A stretch of DNA of 64,000 bases from Microbacterium sp. SORGH_AS_1204. GTDB lineage: Bacteria; Actinomycetota; Actinomycetes; Actinomycetales; Microbacteriaceae. The stretch covers positions 186,001-250,000 of the forward strand of contig NZ_JAUTBD010000001.1 in NCBI RefSeq assembly GCF_030818935.1, read 5' to 3'. A model generated the notes under the pieces. The model saw only the letters and a program-made list of their open reading frames with translations, ran no database searches and was not told where the DNA came from. Both the position numbers and the translations under genes were made by a program. Below, one piece after another: positions 60,135 through 64,000 of the stretch. Numbering within the stretch: the stretch's first letter is position 1; the number at the start of each line of letters is the position of its first letter.

Positions 60135-61300
60135 CTACTCCGGCTCCGTCTCCCGGGGAGCGAGGCGCACGCCCAGGTCCAGTCCCGCTCGGTTACTGCG
60201 CACATGGGGCCCCCCGGCGCCGCCCCAGACGAATTCCGCTGTTCCATTGAGGACCGACGCGTCGAGGGAGATGCCGCCGCCCGGGAGATCGCCCAAGACG
60301 AGGCCGCCGTCGGCCACCTCGTAATCCCGGTGGACCCCCGCGGGCGCGGAGAGAGCCGTGACCTCGGTGAGGAGGTGGTTCGGCACCGCCGTGGCCACGT
60401 TCGCCACGGCGTAGTTCGACGTCATGCCGATGGGGCTCACGGGCAGGTCTCGCGCATGCGCGGCGACCGCGACGCGGAGGGCGTGGGTGATTCCCCACAC
60501 ACCGCCGACGACTGAACGATGTCGACGGCCTGGGCGTCGAAGAGGTGACGATACTGCTCCAGCCCGGTGAGATTCTCCCCGGTGGCCACCGCCGGAACGA
60601 TGCTGTCGCGTAGGCGACGCAGCCCTGGCGCGTCCCAGCGTCGCAGCGGCTCCTCGATCCACGAGAGGTCGATGGTCTCTTCGAGATGGCCGATATAGCG
60701 CACGGCCTGCGACAGGTTCCACGATTCATTCACGTCGAGCATCAGAAGCGGGTCGTCCGTGGCTTGACCGAGGATGTCACGCACGAGCGAGAGGCGGTGA
60801 GCGTCGCGCCTGACGTCGCGCCCTCCCTTGAGCTTGGCAGCGGTGAAGCCGCGTCCGCTCATCTCCGTGTAGTAGGCATTCAAGCCGTCGGAGTCCAGCG
60901 CGATGTCGAGGCCCGACGCGTACCCCGGCACGAACCGATCCCGTCCGCCGAGCAGACGCCACAGCGGCTGTCCGACAGCCTTGGCCTTGATATCCCAGAA
61001 GGCCGAGTCGAGCGCGCCGATGCCCCCGAAGATCGCACCGCCGTGACCGTTCTTGAACATCCGAGCGATCATTCGGTCGTACAGCGAGGCTGTGGCCCGA
61101 GGGTCTTCGCCCTCGACGGCCTCGAACAGTTGCGGGATGCCGTCGTGCATTCCCATCCCGATGCCCTCGATGCCTTCATCGGTTTCCACGACGACGATCG
61201 GGAGTGCGGTGATGCCGGAGGGGATGAAGCCGTTGACGTCGCCGACGGGACGACCCCAATCGAGGGAGGTGTTGATGAGTCGGTAGCCGGTGATCTTCAT
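60135..61300 (-). pseudogene. Enolase-superfamily sugar-acid dehydratase, one-base frameshift
   Basis: A mandelate-racemase/muconate-lactonizing enzyme, about 388 aa if restored. The N-terminal part reads from ATG 61300 with TAAKLKGG (KxK), LMLDVNESW, LSWIEEPLRR and VATGENLTGLEQ. At about 60,512 the frame breaks: VDIVQ runs into SSAVCGESP and a premature stop at 60437, while the correct continuation VVGGVWGITHALRVAVAAHA lies in the next frame and runs to the stop at 60135. One missing base (CAGTCGTC where CAGGTCGTC is expected) explains it. Likely an aldonate (fuconate/rhamnonate/galactonate type) dehydratase. Either a real mutation or a sequencing error. Confidence 0.8.
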
Positions 61301-61331
61301 GGCCGTGTGCCTTTCCGTCCGCCCAGGGCGG

Positions 61332-62222
61332 TCATTCCTTCGTCCCGCCCGCGGTCATGCCCTCGACGAGGAAGCGCTGGGAGAAGAGGAAGACGATGAG
61401 AATCGGTGCAACCGAGACGAGGGTCGCGAGGGCCATGACCGGCAGATCGAGCGTCACCGATGCAGCCGAGGTCGGGTTGAACAACGGCACGTTCGACAAA
61501 AGCTCCGCGAGACCCACCTGGATGGGTGCTTTGCGTCCGGGCTCCATCACGAAGGGCAGGAAGTAGTTGTTCCAGTTGCCGACGAGGTTGAAGAAGCCGA
61601 CGAGCGCGATCACGGGCGTCGCGAGGGGGAGCGCGACCGAACGGAAGACGCGCAGCTCCGTCGCGCCGTCGATGCGCGCCGCGTTCAGGAGATCCTTCGA
61701 GACGCTCGTCGTGAAATAGATGTAGGTCAGATACACGCCGAACGGGAAGAACGAGAACGGCAAGATCACCGCCCACGGGGTGCCGACCAGTTTGAGCGCG
61801 CTCATCTCGAGGAAGACGGGCAGCACCAGCGCTGTGTTGGGGATGAGCATCACGACCAGGGTGACGATCAGCAGAACCCCTCGGCCGCGGAACTTCGTCA
61901 TCGCCAGCGCGTATCCGGCGGGGATCGTCGCCAGCAGGGTGATCACGAGCGCAACGCCCGTGTACAGGACCGCGTTCGCGGTCCACTGCCAGATGACCCC
62001 GTTCTGGAATTCCGCGAGCCGCGCCCAGTTGTCGGCGACGGTGGCGAACGACCCGAAAGAGAACGGCGGCTGGCCGGTCAGCTCCGTGGGGGACTTCGTC
62101 GGTGCCAGCAGCAGCCACACGATAGGCAGGCCGAACACCAGGACGAAGAAAAGGATGATGACGGTGACCAGGGCGCGGCCGAGGAACCGGGCCGGGGTCA
62201 GCGCGCGCTTAGTCGCGTTCAA
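61332..62222 (-). CDS. Carbohydrate ABC transporter permease (MalG/UgpE type)
   Basis: A 296-aa inner-membrane subunit with six helices. The EAA loop facing the ATPase is AARIDGATELRVFRSVALPL. It starts at TTG 62222 behind GAGGGGG, inside the end of the other permease gene, so the two are translated together. Imports the sugar bound by the solute-binding protein encoded upstream. No ATPase gene lies in the window; such systems often share an MsmK-like ATPase. Confidence 0.9.
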   Translation of the reverse strand: MNATKRALTPARFLGRALVTVIILFFVLVFGLPIVWLLLAPTKSPTELTGQPPFSFGSFATVADNWARLAEFQNGVIWQWTANAVLYTGVALVITLLATIPAGYALAMTKFRGRGVLLIVTLVVMLIPNTALVLPVFLEMSALKLVGTPWAVILPFSFFPFGVYLTYIYFTTSVSKDLLNAARIDGATELRVFRSVALPLATPVIALVGFFNLVGNWNNYFLPFVMEPGRKAPIQVGLAELLSNVPLFNPTSAASVTLDLPVMALATLVSVAPILIVFLFSQRFLVEGMTAGGTKE

Positions 62223-63084
62223 AGAGTCCCCCTCGGAAGACGAAGAAGGCGGCCAGGCCCGCTGCGACGACGAGCAACAGCAGCGAGATCGCTGCCGAAC
62301 CATTGAAGTCGTTCTGACGGAACGCGTAGAGGTAGGCCACCTGATTGAGCGAGTAATCCAGACCGACGACGCCCTTGCTGGCCTGAGAGAGCACTCGCGG
62401 CTCGACGAAGAGCTGCGTGCCGGCGGCGAGCGACATGACGGCCATGTACGAGATCCACTTGCGCAGCAGCGGGATCTGGATGTGCCAGGCCGTGGCGATC
62501 GGGCCCGCACCGTCGATGCGGGCCGCCTCCATCACCTCGACGCTGATGTTGTTGAGAGCGCCGTACATGATGACGATCCACCCGCCCGCACCCGCCCAGA
62601 AGGCGATGACGGTGAAGACGACGGGGAGGTTGCCCTCGTTGCCCACGACGTCGACGAAGGTGTTGAAGCCCATCGCGCGCAGCAGGCCGCTCACCGGGCT
62701 GACGGTCGGGTCGAGCATGAAGAGCCACAGCAGGACGCTCGAGGCTCCGGCGAGAGCGCCGGGGATGTAGAAGATGAAGCGCGCGGTCGACGAGAGCCAA
62801 CGCACGCGGACGGCATGCACGATGACCGCCAGGATCACCACGAAGATGATGAGGCTCGTGAGCCAGATCGCGACGAAGACGGCGACATGGCCGACAGCAG
62901 GGAGGAATCGATAGTCGGCGATGACGCGCCGGAAGTTTTCGAACCAGACGAACGCGCCGTCGCGGGTGAAGGCGAGGAAGGCGGCGTAAAGGGTCGGGAA
63001 GACTCCGAAGGCCAGGAGCAGAAGGACGTAGCCGCTGATCATCAGGTAGGCGAACGTCGATCGAGCTCGACGCAGGGAGAACAT
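62209..63084 (-). CDS. Sugar ABC transporter permease (MalF/UgpA type)
   Basis: A 291-aa six-helix permease (STFAYLMISGYVLLLLAFGV as first helix; EAA loop EAARIDGAGPIATAWHIQIP). The start MFSLRRARS at 63084. Ends with FRGGLFERD, overlapping the second permease by 14 bp. Pairs with the MalG-type subunit. Confidence 0.92.
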   Translation of the reverse strand: MFSLRRARSTFAYLMISGYVLLLLAFGVFPTLYAAFLAFTRDGAFVWFENFRRVIADYRFLPAVGHVAVFVAIWLTSLIIFVVILAVIVHAVRVRWLSSTARFIFYIPGALAGASSVLLWLFMLDPTVSPVSGLLRAMGFNTFVDVVGNEGNLPVVFTVIAFWAGAGGWIVIMYGALNNISVEVMEAARIDGAGPIATAWHIQIPLLRKWISYMAVMSLAAGTQLFVEPRVLSQASKGVVGLDYSLNQVAYLYAFRQNDFNGSAAISLLLLVVAAGLAAFFVFRGGLFERD

Positions 63085-63163
63085 GGTCACTCCATTCGGG
63101 GGAGACAGGGCCGGCCGCAGCCGCATCGCGACTGCGGCCAGCCCGGGGGAGGATGCGGGCCGA

Positions 63164-64000
63164 CTACTGGCCGATCGTGTAGCCCTGCACCTGTGCCTGG
63201 TTGTCCATCTCGGTCTTCCACGCGTCGGCTGCGCTCGCGACGGTGTCACCCGCGGTGATGATGGGGAGCACGACCTTCGAGTAGGCCGCTTCGATGCTGA
63301 AGCTCGGGTAGCCCCAGTCCTGCCAGACCGAGGAGGCGGCGGTGGAAAGGGCACCCTCGAAGTCGCCCACGTAGAACCCGCTCGCGGCCTGCTCTTTCAG
63401 CCACGCGTCAGCAGTCGACTGGTAGGCGGGCAGGCCCGCCGCGAGCTCGACGGCCTGGTCGGAGCTGGTCACGAACTCGAGGAACTTCTTCGACGCATCC
63501 AGGTTCTTCGAGTGGCTGGACGCGTACCAGACCCCGCCGCCGACGTTGCCCGTGACCTTGTCACCGTCCGACCAGGTCAGCGGCGCGCCCACTCCGACCG
63601 TTCCCGCGGAGTAGTTCAGGCTTTCCGGGTTCTCGAACAGGGCGCCGGAGTACCAGGCCGGTCCGGGAATGCCGAGCAGCTTGTCCTTGTACTTCGTGAC
63701 GAAGTCGGTGCCGAAGACGCTGTCGGTCACGAGCGTGCCGTTGCCGAGCATGTGATCGATGAGGTCGGTCACCTTCTCCGAGTTCGGATCGGTGAAGTTC
63801 GACGAGAAGGTGGTGCCCTCGGCCTGGAAGATCGGGGCTTCACCGCCCCAGTAGTACACGTACGGGGCCTGGAACGAGTCGCCGACCGAACCGAGGATGA
63901 AGCCGGGGTGCTCGGCAGCCAGTTTGTCGCTGAGGTCTTTGTACTCTTCCCATGTCGTGGGCACCGAGTAGCCGAACTGATCGAACAGGGCCTGGTTGTA
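63164..64000 (-). CDS. Extracellular sugar-binding protein of the ABC importer (C-terminal part)
   Basis: The C-terminal 278 residues of a family 1 extracellular solute-binding protein; the N-terminus with its expected lipoprotein signal lies beyond the right edge. Seen: VPTTWEEYKDLSDKLAAEHP, the W/Y-rich sugar-binding segments APYVYYWGGEAPIFQ and GPAWYSGALFENP, and the typical SKNLDASKKFLEFVTSSDQA. It captures the sugar (perhaps L-fucose, L-rhamnose or an oligosaccharide) for the two permeases 80 bp downstream. Confidence 0.9.
   Translation of the reverse strand, partial: YNQALFDQFGYSVPTTWEEYKDLSDKLAAEHPGFILGSVGDSFQAPYVYYWGGEAPIFQAEGTTFSSNFTDPNSEKVTDLIDHMLGNGTLVTDSVFGTDFVTKYKDKLLGIPGPAWYSGALFENPESLNYSAGTVGVGAPLTWSDGDKVTGNVGGGVWYASSHSKNLDASKKFLEFVTSSDQAVELAAGLPAYQSTADAWLKEQAASGFYVGDFEGALSTAASSVWQDWGYPSFSIEAAYSKVVLPIITAGDTVASAADAWKTEMDNQAQVQGYTIGQ

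Overview
The window is GC-rich chromosomal DNA from an actinobacterium, most likely a member of the Microbacteriaceae close to Microbacterium. The reasons are very strong G/C at third codon positions, frequent GTG starts, the heptamer GGATGCC/GGCATCC recurring throughout, an actinobacterial ESX-type (type VII) secretion locus, an IdeR/DtxR-type iron box and a single-chain glycyl-tRNA synthetase. I see no tRNA, rRNA, CRISPR array, insertion sequence or integrase. Genes are densely packed, and many pairs overlap by ATGA/GTGA/TGATG stop-start junctions.

Left part (1-23,100), housekeeping and metabolism: 5' end of a MATE exporter; M13 metallopeptidase; a class-A-beta-lactamase-like protein without its catalytic serine; an FHA protein; PurU; a divergent TetR/quinone-oxidoreductase pair with a 19-bp palindrome; a tandem structured repeat; an MFS transporter; a GntR regulator; an iron-siderophore ABC operon (binding protein, two permeases, ATPase) behind an IdeR-like box; a GNAT acetyltransferase; an SDR; an enolase-superfamily MenC/NAAAR enzyme; glyS; and a LacI-controlled agmatine deiminase-amidase pair.

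Middle (23,200-38,700), type VII secretion island, nearly all on the minus strand. The secretion genes are eccC, a MinD/CpaE-like protein, eccD, a small membrane protein preceded by an 18-codon mini-ORF, a conserved 357-aa protein and an FHA membrane protein. The effector module follows: two WXG100-like proteins, a DUF6507-like partner, a 1093-aa polymorphic toxin with a RelA/SpoT-synthetase-like domain plus a second C-terminal domain, an overlapping candidate immunity gene, and two tandem YrhB/Imm-like genes, one broken by an in-frame stop. EccB, EccE and mycosin are not in the window.

Next (38,800-45,600): an HhH-GPD repair protein, a 539-bp gene-free stretch of dispersed repeats, the haem genes hemA (minus) and hemE-hemY (plus), and an envelope-type operon (YtxH-like, holin-like, DUF3618-like).

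Right part (45,600-64,000), catabolic islands. The first (45.6-51.5 kb) combines an LDH2-type dehydrogenase, two ABM-domain proteins, a CitMHS transporter and an aldehyde dehydrogenase around a GntR regulator, with matching operators at both divergent promoters. A MerR/NmrA pair and a SnoaL-like protein follow. The last (53.6-64 kb) looks like a deoxy-sugar/aldonate pathway of the L-fucose/L-rhamnose type: mutarotase, aldose dehydrogenase, lactonase, dehydratase, sugar dehydrogenases, KDG-type kinase, KDPG-type aldolase and an ABC importer. It has a GntR regulator and an operator-like motif shared by the two outward promoters. The dehydratase gene carries a one-base frameshift.
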